From positions 1-64,000 of the forward strand of contig JBFNNX010000017.1 of the NCBI GenBank assembly GCA_040791665.1: 64,000 bases of DNA. Direction: 5' to 3'. Shown in pieces: positions 33,226 through 41,687 of this stretch. Made by a program: the position numbers and the translations under genes. The DNA comes from Thiodiazotropha sp040791665. GTDB lineage: Bacteria > Pseudomonadota > Gammaproteobacteria > Chromatiales > Chromatiaceae. Below the pieces are notes generated by a model that worked only from the letters and a program-made list of their open reading frames with translations, was not told the origin of the DNA and made no database searches. The stretch's first letter is position 1. Every line of letters begins with the position of its first letter.

Positions 33226-34848
33226 TCAGATACTTTCCGGTTCCATTTTGATTGCCCCGCAGGGGCACTCGGCGGCGCACATGCCGCATCCTTTGCAGTA
33301 GTCGTACTTGATCTCGAAACGCTTGCCCGGCCCCAGCTTGGAAATGGCGTTATCGGGGCAGACACCGTAACAGTTGTCGCACTCGAAACAGTTGCCGCAG
33401 GACATGCAGCGGCGCGCCTCATAGGCGGCGTTGACCTCGTCCAGGTCACCCACCACCTCCGCGAAGCCGCTCTGCCGTCGCACGATGTCGAGCATCGGCC
33501 GAATCGTGCGCGGAGCGTCGGAGTAGTACCAAGTGTTCATCTTGCCGATATCCACGATCTCGTGCTTTTCAGGCTTTATGTAGGTCTCGCCACTAAGCCA
33601 GGCATCGATACTGCGGGCGGCATGCTTGCCATGGCCGATGGCGGTGGTCACCGTGCGTGCGGAGGGCACCATGTCGCCGCCGGCGAAGATACCTTCGGCG
33701 CCGGTCATCATCTGCCGGTCGACCAGCACCGAGTCGCTCTCGACGGCGACATCCGTCAGCGGTTCCAGCAGGGTGGTCTCCACGTTCTGGCCCAGGGCCT
33801 GTACCACCACGTCGGCGTCGAAGTTTTCGAACTGGCCTGTGGGCTGGGGCCATTGGCCTTCGCCGTCGACCATCTGCTCCAATTTCAGGCCGTTGTCCCG
33901 GATCTCACGGATCGCCCGCAGGGGTAGGATCTCCACGCCTTCCTCCAGGGCCTCGCGAATCTCCATCTCGTGGGCCGGCATCTTCTCACGCGCCTCATAG
34001 ACCACCAGAGTGACCTGGGTCGCACCCATGCGGATGGCGGTGCGGGCCACATCGACAGCGGTGTTGCCGCCGCCGTAGACCGCGACCCGGCCACGCAACG
34101 CCACGTGCTCCTCCTCCTCGACGGCCCGCAACAGGCCGACCGCGTCGAGCAGCGGCAAGCTCTCGTCCGACGGAATCTCGACCCGCTTGGGAGTCTGCGC
34201 GCCGATGGCGAGGAAGACGGCATCGAAGCCGTTGGCCTGTTGAAAACCCCGGATATCGTCGATACGGGTATTGAGGACGATCTCCACCCCCATGGCCTCG
34301 ATGCGCTGGATCTCCGCCTTCAGCTTCTCCCGGGGCATGCGGTATTTGGGAATGCCGTAGCGCACCATACCGCCGGCCTGAGAGGAGGCCTCGTAGACGG
34401 TCACCTGATGACCGTAACGACGCAGGTGGTAGGCGCAGGCCAGCCCTGCGGGTCCGGCGCCGAGCACCATCACCCGCTTGCCGGTATCCCGGCCAGGTTC
34501 GATTTTCCAGCCCTGGCGCAAGGCCTGATCGCCGAGGAAGCGCTCCACCGAGTTGATACCCACCGCATCGTCCACATGGACCCGGTTACAGGCACCCTCG
34601 CAGGGGTGGTAGCAGACCCGTCCCATGACGGCGGGAAAGGGGTTGCTGAGCATGATCTCCCGCCAGGCCTTCTCGTAGCGTCCCTCTTCGCTGTGGTAGA
34701 GCCAGGCCTGGATATTCTCGCCTGCCGGGCAGGCGTTGTTGCAGGGGGGCAGACGGTCCAGATAGACCGGTCGCTCGGTCCGCCAGGAGCCGGTCTTGTT
34801 GAGCAGGCTGCTGCCCACATCGAGGGTAATCGCAAAGGGTTTTTTCAT
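33226..34848 (-). CDS. GltD-like NAD(P)H-dependent flavoprotein fused to a 2x[4Fe-4S] ferredoxin domain
   Basis: A 540-residue redox protein. The N-terminal [4Fe-4S] domain (PPCNNACPAGENIQAW and CYHPCEGACNR), FAD Rossmann motif VMVLGAGPAGLACAY (about 125) and NADPH motif VAVYGGGNTAVDVART match glutamate synthase small subunits. The C-terminus (about 475-540) is a bacterial ferredoxin: CMSCGNCFECDNCYGVCP and CKGCGMCAAECPCGAI, like PorD. It is the last gene of the por cluster, 3 nt after porB, with an AAGGAG site. It probably links NAD(P)H to the pyruvate:ferredoxin oxidoreductase and supplies its delta subunit. Confidence 0.88.
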   Translation of the reverse strand: MKKPFAITLDVGSSLLNKTGSWRTERPVYLDRLPPCNNACPAGENIQAWLYHSEEGRYEKAWREIMLSNPFPAVMGRVCYHPCEGACNRVHVDDAVGINSVERFLGDQALRQGWKIEPGRDTGKRVMVLGAGPAGLACAYHLRRYGHQVTVYEASSQAGGMVRYGIPKYRMPREKLKAEIQRIEAMGVEIVLNTRIDDIRGFQQANGFDAVFLAIGAQTPKRVEIPSDESLPLLDAVGLLRAVEEEEHVALRGRVAVYGGGNTAVDVARTAIRMGATQVTLVVYEAREKMPAHEMEIREALEEGVEILPLRAIREIRDNGLKLEQMVDGEGQWPQPTGQFENFDADVVVQALGQNVETTLLEPLTDVAVESDSVLVDRQMMTGAEGIFAGGDMVPSARTVTTAIGHGKHAARSIDAWLSGETYIKPEKHEIVDIGKMNTWYYSDAPRTIRPMLDIVRRQSGFAEVVGDLDEVNAAYEARRCMSCGNCFECDNCYGVCPDNAISKLGPGKRFEIKYDYCKGCGMCAAECPCGAIKMEPESI

Positions 34849-34850
34849 GG

Positions 34851-35843
34851 TCAGTCTCCTTGCTCGTCGATGAGGCCGAAACGGCGGATGTTGCGGTCCG
34901 CCACCGCCTGAAGCTGGGCGAGCTGGGATTCGTTTTTCAGGGTGTGGGCGAAGCGGCGCTGCAGTTTGAGGTAGTCCGATACCGGTACCTTGCGACGGAT
35001 CTTGGTGGAGGCGGTGATCTCCCCGTGTTCCGCCTCGAACAGGGGATAGAGCCCGCTCTGCACCGCGAGCCGGGCGATCTTCACCGTATCCGCGGGCTTG
35101 GAGCCCCAGCCCAGGGGACAGGGCACGAAGACCTGGATATAGCGCGCGCCCCGGATCGACATCGCCTTCTCCACCTTGGCCTCCAGGTCGTGCAGCCGGT
35201 CCACACTGGCGGTGGCCACATAGGGGATGCCGTGGGCCATGGCGATCAGGGGGACGTTCTTGCCCTTGTCGAAATCGGCGCCGGGCTCCGCTCCCACCGG
35301 CATGGTGGTGGCGGTACGTGCCGAGCCGGGCGTGGCGGAGGAGCGCTGTACCCCGGTGTTCATGTAGGCCTGGTTGTCGTAGCAGATGTAGAGCACGTCA
35401 TCGTTGCGCTCGAACATGCCGGAGAGGGCGCCGAAGCCGATATCGGTGGTGCCGCCGTCGCCGCCCTGGGCGATGACCCTTACATGCTCGCGGCCCTTGA
35501 CCCGCATGGCGGCGGCGATACCGGTGGCGACGGAGGGGGCGTTGCCGAACAGGGAGTGCATCCAGGGGATGCGCCAGGCCGACTCGGGATAGGGGGTGGT
35601 GAAGACCTCCAGGCAGCCGGTGGCGTTGGCGGCGATCAGCTGGTTGTCGGTGGCGCGCATGGCGGCGTCGATGGCGTATCGCGCGCCCAGTGCCTCGCCG
35701 CAGCCCTGACAGGCGCGGTGGCCGGAGTCGAGGGAGTTGGAGCGGTCCATGGTTGCCTGTACCGTGCGCTGGGCCTCGTCGAGCAGACGGTTGCCCACGG
35801 TGAGGGTGCCGGTCTGATAAAATTTCACTTGTTGATGTGGCAT
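34851..35843 (-). CDS. porB: Pyruvate:ferredoxin oxidoreductase, beta (TPP) subunit
   Basis: A 330-residue TPP-binding subunit. The motif GDGGTTDIGFGALSGMFERN and the following NQAYMNTG are the TPP/Mg site; the CQGCGEALGAR region and a late cysteine pattern bind the [4Fe-4S] cluster near the TPP. It lies 11 nt downstream of porA with a GAGGAGG-type site, and is 2 nt ahead of the flavoprotein. Pyruvate specificity is inferred from similarity to PorB; 2-oxoglutarate cannot be excluded. Confidence 0.9.
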   Translation of the reverse strand: MPHQQVKFYQTGTLTVGNRLLDEAQRTVQATMDRSNSLDSGHRACQGCGEALGARYAIDAAMRATDNQLIAANATGCLEVFTTPYPESAWRIPWMHSLFGNAPSVATGIAAAMRVKGREHVRVIAQGGDGGTTDIGFGALSGMFERNDDVLYICYDNQAYMNTGVQRSSATPGSARTATTMPVGAEPGADFDKGKNVPLIAMAHGIPYVATASVDRLHDLEAKVEKAMSIRGARYIQVFVPCPLGWGSKPADTVKIARLAVQSGLYPLFEAEHGEITASTKIRRKVPVSDYLKLQRRFAHTLKNESQLAQLQAVADRNIRRFGLIDEQGD

Positions 35844-35854
35844 CTCGCTCCTCC

Positions 35855-37111
35855 TCAGGCGGTCTTGGCGGCATCGACGACGCCGACCTCACGCAGGATG
35901 TTTTCCGCGGCAGAGCCGGAGCGGGTGTGGGCCTGCTCCCGCGCCAGTTCCCGTTCCACGATGTCGCACTTGATATCGAGGAAGGTGATCTCTTCCAGGT
36001 CGTCCTGCATCGCCTTTTCAAACAGGCCGGCGAGCGACTGTCGGGTGATGGGGCGTCCGCCGAGTCCGCCGATGACGGTGTAGACGGGCGTACTCAAACC
36101 GCGGGTCGACATGCGGACATTGTTGGCGACGATGCCGCCCATGCCGACCGCAAGGCATTTCTCGAACACCACAACCCGTTGGCAATCCAATAGTGCCTGG
36201 CGCAGGAGTTCCTTGGGGAAGGGTCGGTAGCAACGCAGCGAGATGGCGCCGATCTTGTGTCCTGCCTCACGCATCGTGTCGATGACGTCGGCAATGGTGC
36301 CGATGACCGAACCGAGGGTGACGATGACGGTCTCCGCATCCTCTGTCCGGTAGTTGGAGATGAGTCCCCCCGAATCGCGGCCAAAGATGGCTTTGAACTC
36401 CTCGGCGATCTCCGGGATCAGCTCCAGGGCCTGCATCTGTTTGTGGTGGGCCAGGTAACGCACTTCGGTGAAGGCCTCAGGCCCCACCATGGCGCCGATG
36501 GAGATCGGCTCCGCCGGATCGAGCACCTGGCGTGGCTCGAAAGGAGGCAGAAAACGATCCACCTGCTCCTGCTCTGGAATATCCATGCGTTCGTAGGCAT
36601 GGGTGAGGATGAAACCGTCGACGCAGACCATCACCGGCATGCTCAGCTTCTCTGCGATACGAAAGGCCTGGATATGCAGATCCAGCGCCTCCTGGTTGGT
36701 CTCGGCGAAGAGCTGGATCCAGCCGGCGTCGCGCATGGACATGGAGTCGGACTGGTCGTTCCAGATGTTGATCGGTGCGCCGATGGCCCGGTTGCCCACC
36801 GTCATTACGATGGGCAGTCCGAGTCCGGAGGCGTTGTAGACCGCCTCGGCCATATAGAGCAGACCCTGGCTGGCGGTGGCGGTGTAGGAGCGGGCGCCGG
36901 CGGCGGAGGAGCCGATGGCCACGGAGAGGGCGGCGAACTCGGACTCCACGTTGATGAACTCGCACTGCTTCAGGTTGCCGCTCTTCACCATCGCTCCCAG
37001 ATCCTCCACGATGTGGGTCTGGGGCGTGATGGGATAGGCGCAGATGACTTCGGGGCGGCAGAGGGCCACCGCTTCCGCAATACCGTGCGAGCCTTCGATC
37101 TGCTTAAGCAT
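35855..37111 (-). CDS. porA: Pyruvate:ferredoxin oxidoreductase, alpha subunit
   Basis: A 418-residue alpha subunit (domains I/II) with GSHGIAEAVALCRPEV, AYPITPQTHIVEDL and FINVESEFAALSVAIGSSAAG, TATASQGLLYMAEAVYNASG, typical of PorA. I use the ATG at 37111, which overlaps the end of porG by 8 nt and has GGGAGG upstream, over the longer reading that starts with an unrelated MKWHKRLC. With porB and porG it forms a tetrameric-type enzyme that interconverts pyruvate and acetyl-CoA with ferredoxin. Confidence 0.92.
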   Translation of the reverse strand: MLKQIEGSHGIAEAVALCRPEVICAYPITPQTHIVEDLGAMVKSGNLKQCEFINVESEFAALSVAIGSSAAGARSYTATASQGLLYMAEAVYNASGLGLPIVMTVGNRAIGAPINIWNDQSDSMSMRDAGWIQLFAETNQEALDLHIQAFRIAEKLSMPVMVCVDGFILTHAYERMDIPEQEQVDRFLPPFEPRQVLDPAEPISIGAMVGPEAFTEVRYLAHHKQMQALELIPEIAEEFKAIFGRDSGGLISNYRTEDAETVIVTLGSVIGTIADVIDTMREAGHKIGAISLRCYRPFPKELLRQALLDCQRVVVFEKCLAVGMGGIVANNVRMSTRGLSTPVYTVIGGLGGRPITRQSLAGLFEKAMQDDLEEITFLDIKCDIVERELAREQAHTRSGSAAENILREVGVVDAAKTA

Positions 37112-37688
37112 GGGCCACCTCCCGCAGCACAGGCGTTTGTGCCATTTCATAGGCGACCTTGGCCGCGGTGATGTTGGCCTGGCCGACCTTGCCGGGGAAC
37201 TTGGTCTCGATCGCCTCGATCACCGAGTCGATCTTGATCACGCCGGTAACCGCCGCCAATGCGCCGAGCAGGACCGCGTTGGGCACCGGTCGCTTCACGT
37301 GGGTCAGTGCAATGTCGGTGGCCGGTACGGTGCAGACATGACCTGCCGGCAGGTGTTCGACGGCATTCTCGATACCTAACGCTTCAATGGTCTTGCCGGT
37401 GTTGATCAACAGATGACCCTCATTCGTGAGGCCCTGAAAGACGTCGATGGCGTTGAACAGGGTCGGGTCCTGGATGATCAGGATGTCCGGGTCGAGAACC
37501 GGCTCTCGCAGGCGGATCGGGTGATCGTCGATACGGCAGAAGGCGACCACCGGGGCGCCCATCCGTTCGGAGCCGAAGCTGGGTACCGCCTGGGCGTGTT
37601 TGCCTTCGAGGAAGGCGGCGACGGACAGCATTTCGGCCGCTGAGACGACACCTTGGCCGCCGCGTCCGTGGATGCGGATTTGAAACAT
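37104..37688 (-). CDS. porG: Pyruvate:ferredoxin oxidoreductase, gamma subunit
   Basis: A 194-residue PorG (domain III) starting MFQIRIHGRGGQGVVSAAEML, the family signature, and containing LREPVLDPDILIIQDPTL and PVPNAVLLGALAAVTGVI. First gene of the porG-porA-porB-flavoprotein cluster; AGGAG site before the ATG. Divergently arranged from the LysR gene at 38001. Confidence 0.92.
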   Translation of the reverse strand: MFQIRIHGRGGQGVVSAAEMLSVAAFLEGKHAQAVPSFGSERMGAPVVAFCRIDDHPIRLREPVLDPDILIIQDPTLFNAIDVFQGLTNEGHLLINTGKTIEALGIENAVEHLPAGHVCTVPATDIALTHVKRPVPNAVLLGALAAVTGVIKIDSVIEAIETKFPGKVGQANITAAKVAYEMAQTPVLREVAHA

Positions 37689-38000
37689 TGATCTTTTCTC
37701 CTAAAGGTAGATTACCCGCCAGCCTTGTGAGCGAGCGGACGAACTTGACGGATTGGGTGAATCCGTACACCTGGCGAACAAAAAGATGGTGCGTGTTTGT
37801 TCTTGTTGCCGGAAATGCCGGCATTAGGTTGTTGTGCTGCGTGCCATGAGCGTTTCTGGTTTTGGCAGCCGGTGGGTCGTGGCTACGTGACGCTCTCGAT
37901 GGCATGAGCTCAGCCATGAGCTGAGTACACGGGTGGAGTATCGGTAGGTTAGTAAATAATGTAAAATAATATATAGTTCTTTAATATTAATAATATTGAT
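37689..38000. other. 312-bp divergent control region, por cluster / LysR gene
   Basis: No gene is visible. It must hold both divergent promoters. The part next to the LysR start (about 37950-38000) is strikingly A+T-rich, with AATATT repeated. A near-repeat CATGAGCTCAG / CATGAGCTGAG lies near 37901-37923. LysR proteins usually bind T-N11-A sequences here, but no site stands out enough to name. Confidence 0.5.
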
Positions 38001-38942
38001 ATGGAACTCAGGCAGCTAAAGTCATTGGTGCTCTTGGTTGAAAACGATTTCAGCGTCAGCCGGACAGCGCAGTGTCTGCATCTGGTGCAGCCTGCGGTCT
38101 CCCAGCATCTCAAGCAGCTCGAGGATAATCTGGGTACCAGGCTGTTTTTGCGGCAGGGTAAACGGCTGGTCGGTTTGACTGAGGCTGGGGAAAGGGTGGT
38201 GAAATACGCCCGCAATATCCTCGCCGATACCGCCAATATTTTGGCGGTGGGCCAGGAGCATGTCTCCGAGGATGTCGGTACCTTACGTATCGGTACCACA
38301 CATACACAAGCGAGATATGTGTTACCGCCGGTCATACGGCAATTCAGCTTGATATATCCGAAAGTGGAACTCCAGATAATGGAGGGAACGCCGCAGCAGC
38401 TGGTGGATATGGCTGTTCAGGACAAAGTGGATTTTGCAATCTGTACCGAAGCGCTGAGTAACAACCCCGCACTGCTGGCGATACCCTGCAACCGTTGGAA
38501 TCGCTGTCTTATAGCGCCGGGTTCGCATCCCGTGCTTAGACAGAAGCGAATCACCCTCAAAGCACTCTGCAAATATCCGATCATTACGTATGTCGTCGGA
38601 TTTACTGGCCGTGGGCATCTTAATGAAACCTTTGGCAAGGCCGGGCTGATGCCGCATGTGGTCTTGAGCGCAACCGATACGGATGTGATCAAGACCTACG
38701 TCAGGGAGGGTTTGGGGATCGGCATCATCGCGGAACTGGCCTATGAGCGGGAGAAGGATGGGGATCTGGGGATGCGGGAATTGAGACATCTATTTCCATG
38801 GGAGGAGACGAAGATCGGCTATCGACGGGATAAGTATCTGCGAACCTGTCAGCAGCGTTTTATCGAAATATTTCAGGAGATCTCTGTCGCGGCGGGGCAT
38901 CGAGATGAGGCTGTGAATGAATCCTCAAGTGAACGCGTCTGA
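38001..38942 (+). CDS. CysB-like LysR-type transcriptional regulator
   Basis: A 313-residue LysR regulator. N-terminal winged helix-turn-helix (SVSRTAQCLHLVQPAVSQHL, 20-40) is followed by a periplasmic-binding-like effector domain. The C-terminal half closely follows CysB: YPIITYVVGFTGRGHLNE, ATDTDVIKTYVREGLGIGII, LFPWEETKIGYRRDKYL. CysB itself senses N-acetylserine and sulfide-related compounds, so this copy may sense a sulfur metabolite. Its position divergent from porG suggests it controls the por cluster. The stop codon is inside a terminator-like hairpin shared with the convergent xerC. Confidence 0.88.
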   Translation: MELRQLKSLVLLVENDFSVSRTAQCLHLVQPAVSQHLKQLEDNLGTRLFLRQGKRLVGLTEAGERVVKYARNILADTANILAVGQEHVSEDVGTLRIGTTHTQARYVLPPVIRQFSLIYPKVELQIMEGTPQQLVDMAVQDKVDFAICTEALSNNPALLAIPCNRWNRCLIAPGSHPVLRQKRITLKALCKYPIITYVVGFTGRGHLNETFGKAGLMPHVVLSATDTDVIKTYVREGLGIGIIAELAYEREKDGDLGMRELRHLFPWEETKIGYRRDKYLRTCQQRFIEIFQEISVAAGHRDEAVNESSSERV

Positions 38943-38955
38943 ACGCATTCACTTG
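38926..38955. terminator. Hairpin at the convergent LysR/xerC ends
   Basis: CAAGTGAACGCGT (38926-38938) pairs with ACGCATTCACTTG (38943-38955) at 12 of 13 positions, with the 4-nt loop CTGA that includes the LysR gene stop. It is symmetrical, as expected for a terminator of two converging genes, but neither side has a clear T run. Confidence 0.4.
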
Positions 38956-38960
38956 CGGAC

Positions 38961-39878
38961 TCACTTTGGCTTCTTCTTAGCTCTGGGATGGGCTCTGTCA
39001 TAGACTTCGGCGAGGTGCTGAAAGTCGAGGTGAGTGTATATTTGGGTGGTGCTGATGTTGGCATGTCCAAGCAACTCCTGGACAGCGCGCAAGTCGCCGG
39101 ATGATTCCAGCATATGACTGGCAAAGGAGTGTCGCAGCAGATGGGGATGGACATTGCGGGGTGTTCCCTGGGCCACCGCCCAGGCATGCAGTTGGCGTTG
39201 CACGGTGCTGCGATTAATACGCCTGCCCCTGACCCCGACGAATAGTGCGATCTCATCTTCAGCGGCCAATTGCGGCCTGACTGCGAGCCACAGCTCGAGG
39301 GTCTGTTTGGCGACCTTGCCCACGGGAAGACGCCTCGCTTTCGCTCCCTTGCCCATGACTTCCACCAGCTGCTCCTTGAGGTCGATATCCTGTAAATCGA
39401 GGTTTACCAGCTCCGCCAGGCGTAGCCCGGAGGAGTAGATAAGCTCCATGATCGCTCTATCTCGGACAGCGACCGGAGAGTCGTCATCGATATCCAGGAG
39501 ACGGTTGACCTGATCCGGATCGAGTGTGGCTGGTAGTTTGCGCCGCACCTTGGGTGCGCGGACACCGAGTGCCGGGTTGGAATCGAGCTGCTGTTCCCGG
39601 ATGAGGAAGTTGAACAGTCCGCGCAGGCTGGAGAGCTCGCGATGCAGGCTCTTGGCTGCCAGCCCCCCCCGGTGTCGGCCGGCGATATAGTGTCTTATAT
39701 GGTGTTGAGTGATCTCTCCCCAACTCGACAACTGCTGCTGCTCCAACCAGGCCCTGGCCGCCTTCAGATCACGTTTGTAGCTCTCCAGGGTGCGAGGTGA
39801 GAGGCGTCGTTCATGGTGCAGATAACCGATAAAAAGTTCTATCCACTCCTGGAGTTGCAGGCTGCTGGGAGCGGACAC
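38961..39878 (-). CDS. xerC: Tyrosine recombinase XerC
   Basis: A 305-residue tyrosine recombinase. Catalytic motifs are SSGLRLAEL (Arg), HLLRHSFASH (His-x-x-Arg) and LGHANISTTQIYTH (His and Tyr). With XerD it resolves chromosome dimers at dif. It follows DUF484 and dapF on the same strand, the standard gammaproteobacterial order. GTG start at 39878. Confidence 0.95.
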   Translation of the reverse strand: MSAPSSLQLQEWIELFIGYLHHERRLSPRTLESYKRDLKAARAWLEQQQLSSWGEITQHHIRHYIAGRHRGGLAAKSLHRELSSLRGLFNFLIREQQLDSNPALGVRAPKVRRKLPATLDPDQVNRLLDIDDDSPVAVRDRAIMELIYSSGLRLAELVNLDLQDIDLKEQLVEVMGKGAKARRLPVGKVAKQTLELWLAVRPQLAAEDEIALFVGVRGRRINRSTVQRQLHAWAVAQGTPRNVHPHLLRHSFASHMLESSGDLRAVQELLGHANISTTQIYTHLDFQHLAEVYDRAHPRAKKKPK

Positions 39879-39883
39879 GGATA

Positions 39884-40579
39884 CTATATGCCCGGAAGGG
39901 AGACGGCCTGCAGAGTGCGGCTGATGATCTCCCCAAGGCGGGTGAGAAATTCAGTGCCGTGATGGGGGGCGAACCGATCGGCATCACAGCTGCCGATGGC
40001 GAGCAGGCCGAGCACACCCTCGCTCTTCAACGGGATCAATGCAGTAGACGCGATACGGTCGCCTTCGGTACCGAAGATATAGTCGAGCTGTTGCTGGTCG
40101 AGTTTTCCGCAGATCGGCTGGTTTTGACTGAAAAACTGCTCAAATGTAGCGGTTTGACCACTCAGGGTCGCGTCCAGATGTTCATCGATATGGCTGGCGG
40201 AGAAGAGCCTCAATTCCACGGCATCGGCCTTGAAATCGTCGTGCAACTCATCTTCCAGCGCATTCAAGACCTCTTCGAAGGTTGCCGCATCGATCAGCTC
40301 AAGGGTAAGCCGGTGCATGCGATCCTGTAACTGATCATTGGTTCGCGCAACGTCCAGCAGTTTTGAGAGCTGCTGTTGAGACTCTTGAAGTTGGCTGCGC
40401 AACGCCTCGACCTGGCGTTCGATCAGAGAGACAGCCGCACCGCTCTCGTGAGGGATCTCGATCTTGCCAAGCAGCTCCGGATGGCTGGTGAAGAAATCGG
40501 GGTGGTGGTTCAGGTATTCGACCACCTGTTCTTCCAGTTCATCCACTTGTGTAGATTCTTTCGGGGCTTTCTGTTTCAT
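39884..40579 (-). CDS. DUF484 family protein
   Basis: A 231-residue GAF-like protein of the DUF484 (YigA-like) family, with the N-terminal signature VVEYLNHHPDFFTSHPELL (about 19-37) and a coiled-coil linker (VEALRSQLQESQQQLSKLL). Function unknown; always close to dapF and xerC. Overlaps the dapF stop by 4 nt (ATGA). Confidence 0.9.
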   Translation of the reverse strand: MKQKAPKESTQVDELEEQVVEYLNHHPDFFTSHPELLGKIEIPHESGAAVSLIERQVEALRSQLQESQQQLSKLLDVARTNDQLQDRMHRLTLELIDAATFEEVLNALEDELHDDFKADAVELRLFSASHIDEHLDATLSGQTATFEQFFSQNQPICGKLDQQQLDYIFGTEGDRIASTALIPLKSEGVLGLLAIGSCDADRFAPHHGTEFLTRLGEIISRTLQAVSLPGI

Positions 40580-41406
40580 AGGTCGATGGTTCCTTCGTAC
40601 ACGATCTCTGCCGGACCTTCAATAAGTACGGGTTGGCCTTCTGAGTGCCACTTTACCACAAGATCGCCGCCAGGTAGGTGTACCAAGACCACTTCGTCGA
40701 GCAGGCCAAGCCGGCGGCCGGTTGCCACGGCTGCGCAGGCGCCGGAGCCACAGGCCAGCGTTTCCCCGGTGCCGCGCTCAAAGACACGCAGTCGGATCTC
40801 TGTGGTGCGGTCGATCTGCATGAAGCCTACATTGGTGCGTTGGGGGAATTGGGGATGATTCTCGATCAACGGCCCCAGTTTCGCCACATCTGCCTGATCG
40901 ACACTGGGCACGACAAGTACGGCATGGGGGTTTCCCATCGATACCGCAGACAACGATATCTGTTGATCGTCGACATCCAGCAGATAGGTGTCTGCCCGTT
41001 GAGGTGCCGAAAAAGGTATCAATGCAGGATCGAAGATGGGAGCGCCCATGTCGACCTCCACATTGCCGTCAGCAAGGTGTCGCAGGGCAATCTTGCCCGC
41101 CAGGGTCTCGACCGATATTGAAGGTTTTGCGCTCAATCCCTTTACTTTGACAAAGCGGGCAAAGCATCGCGCACCATTGCCGCAAGCCTCGACTTCGGAA
41201 CCGTCGGCGTTGTAGATCCGATAGTAAAAATCGGTATCGGTCGACACGGGGGGTTCGATCAGTAATATTTGGTCGCATCCGACACCGAAGTGCCTGTCCG
41301 CCAGTTTTTGCAGTGTCCGTTGTGATAAGTCGATGGTTTGACTGGTGGCATCGACAACCACAAAGTCATTTCCAAGCCCTTGCATTTTCGTGAAATGGAG
41401 TTTCAT
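40576..41406 (-). CDS. dapF: Diaminopimelate epimerase DapF
   Basis: A 276-residue DapF. The two catalytic cysteines are in EACGNGARCF (about 72) and LACGSGACAA (about 217). It converts LL- to meso-diaminopimelate for lysine and peptidoglycan synthesis. It is coupled at both ends: 4-nt overlaps with lptM upstream and DUF484 downstream. Confidence 0.97.
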   Translation of the reverse strand: MKLHFTKMQGLGNDFVVVDATSQTIDLSQRTLQKLADRHFGVGCDQILLIEPPVSTDTDFYYRIYNADGSEVEACGNGARCFARFVKVKGLSAKPSISVETLAGKIALRHLADGNVEVDMGAPIFDPALIPFSAPQRADTYLLDVDDQQISLSAVSMGNPHAVLVVPSVDQADVAKLGPLIENHPQFPQRTNVGFMQIDRTTEIRLRVFERGTGETLACGSGACAAVATGRRLGLLDEVVLVHLPGGDLVVKWHSEGQPVLIEGPAEIVYEGTIDL

Positions 41407-41540
41407 GAACTTGGTGCTTCTGCCGTTTTATCCGTTTGCTCCTTATCCGGCATGTAAAGCGGGCCTTTTTGCCCGCAAGCGCTGATGAAAAGGAGAACCG
41501 TCAGCAGTGTAAATGACAGTTGCAGTGGGATGCGATGCAC
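41403..41540 (-). CDS. lptM: LPS translocon maturation lipoprotein LptM (YifL)
   Basis: A 45-residue lipoprotein, too small for usual ORF thresholds. The signal peptide ends in LFISACGQKGPLYMP: ISAC is the lipobox, and CGQKGPLYMP is the hallmark of LptM/YifL. LptM helps oxidative maturation of the LptD outer-membrane translocon. A GTG start at 41540 is preceded by GGAGAG. Its stop overlaps the dapF start by 4 nt (ATGA), and lptM-dapF is a conserved pair. Confidence 0.88.
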   Translation of the reverse strand: MHRIPLQLSFTLLTVLLFISACGQKGPLYMPDKEQTDKTAEAPSS

Positions 41541-41687
41541 TTGCGCTCTCCAATTGGTTTTACCTCTGTTTATGCCCGCGTAGCATACCGCAAATGGTTG
41601 CGATAAGTCAGTCGGGGGACAGAATGGTCGTTTACAGGCTGTTGTGATTGATGTATTGCTTTGACTGCGAACGAGGTTAATAGTGGC

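Noticed and set aside
34860..36083. 407-codon rightward reading frame opposite porB and porA
   Set aside because: Entirely antisense to conserved subunits, glycine-rich and without recognisable domains.
36257..37171. Rightward reading frame opposite porA
   Set aside because: Same reason: shadow of porA, no start signal or family.
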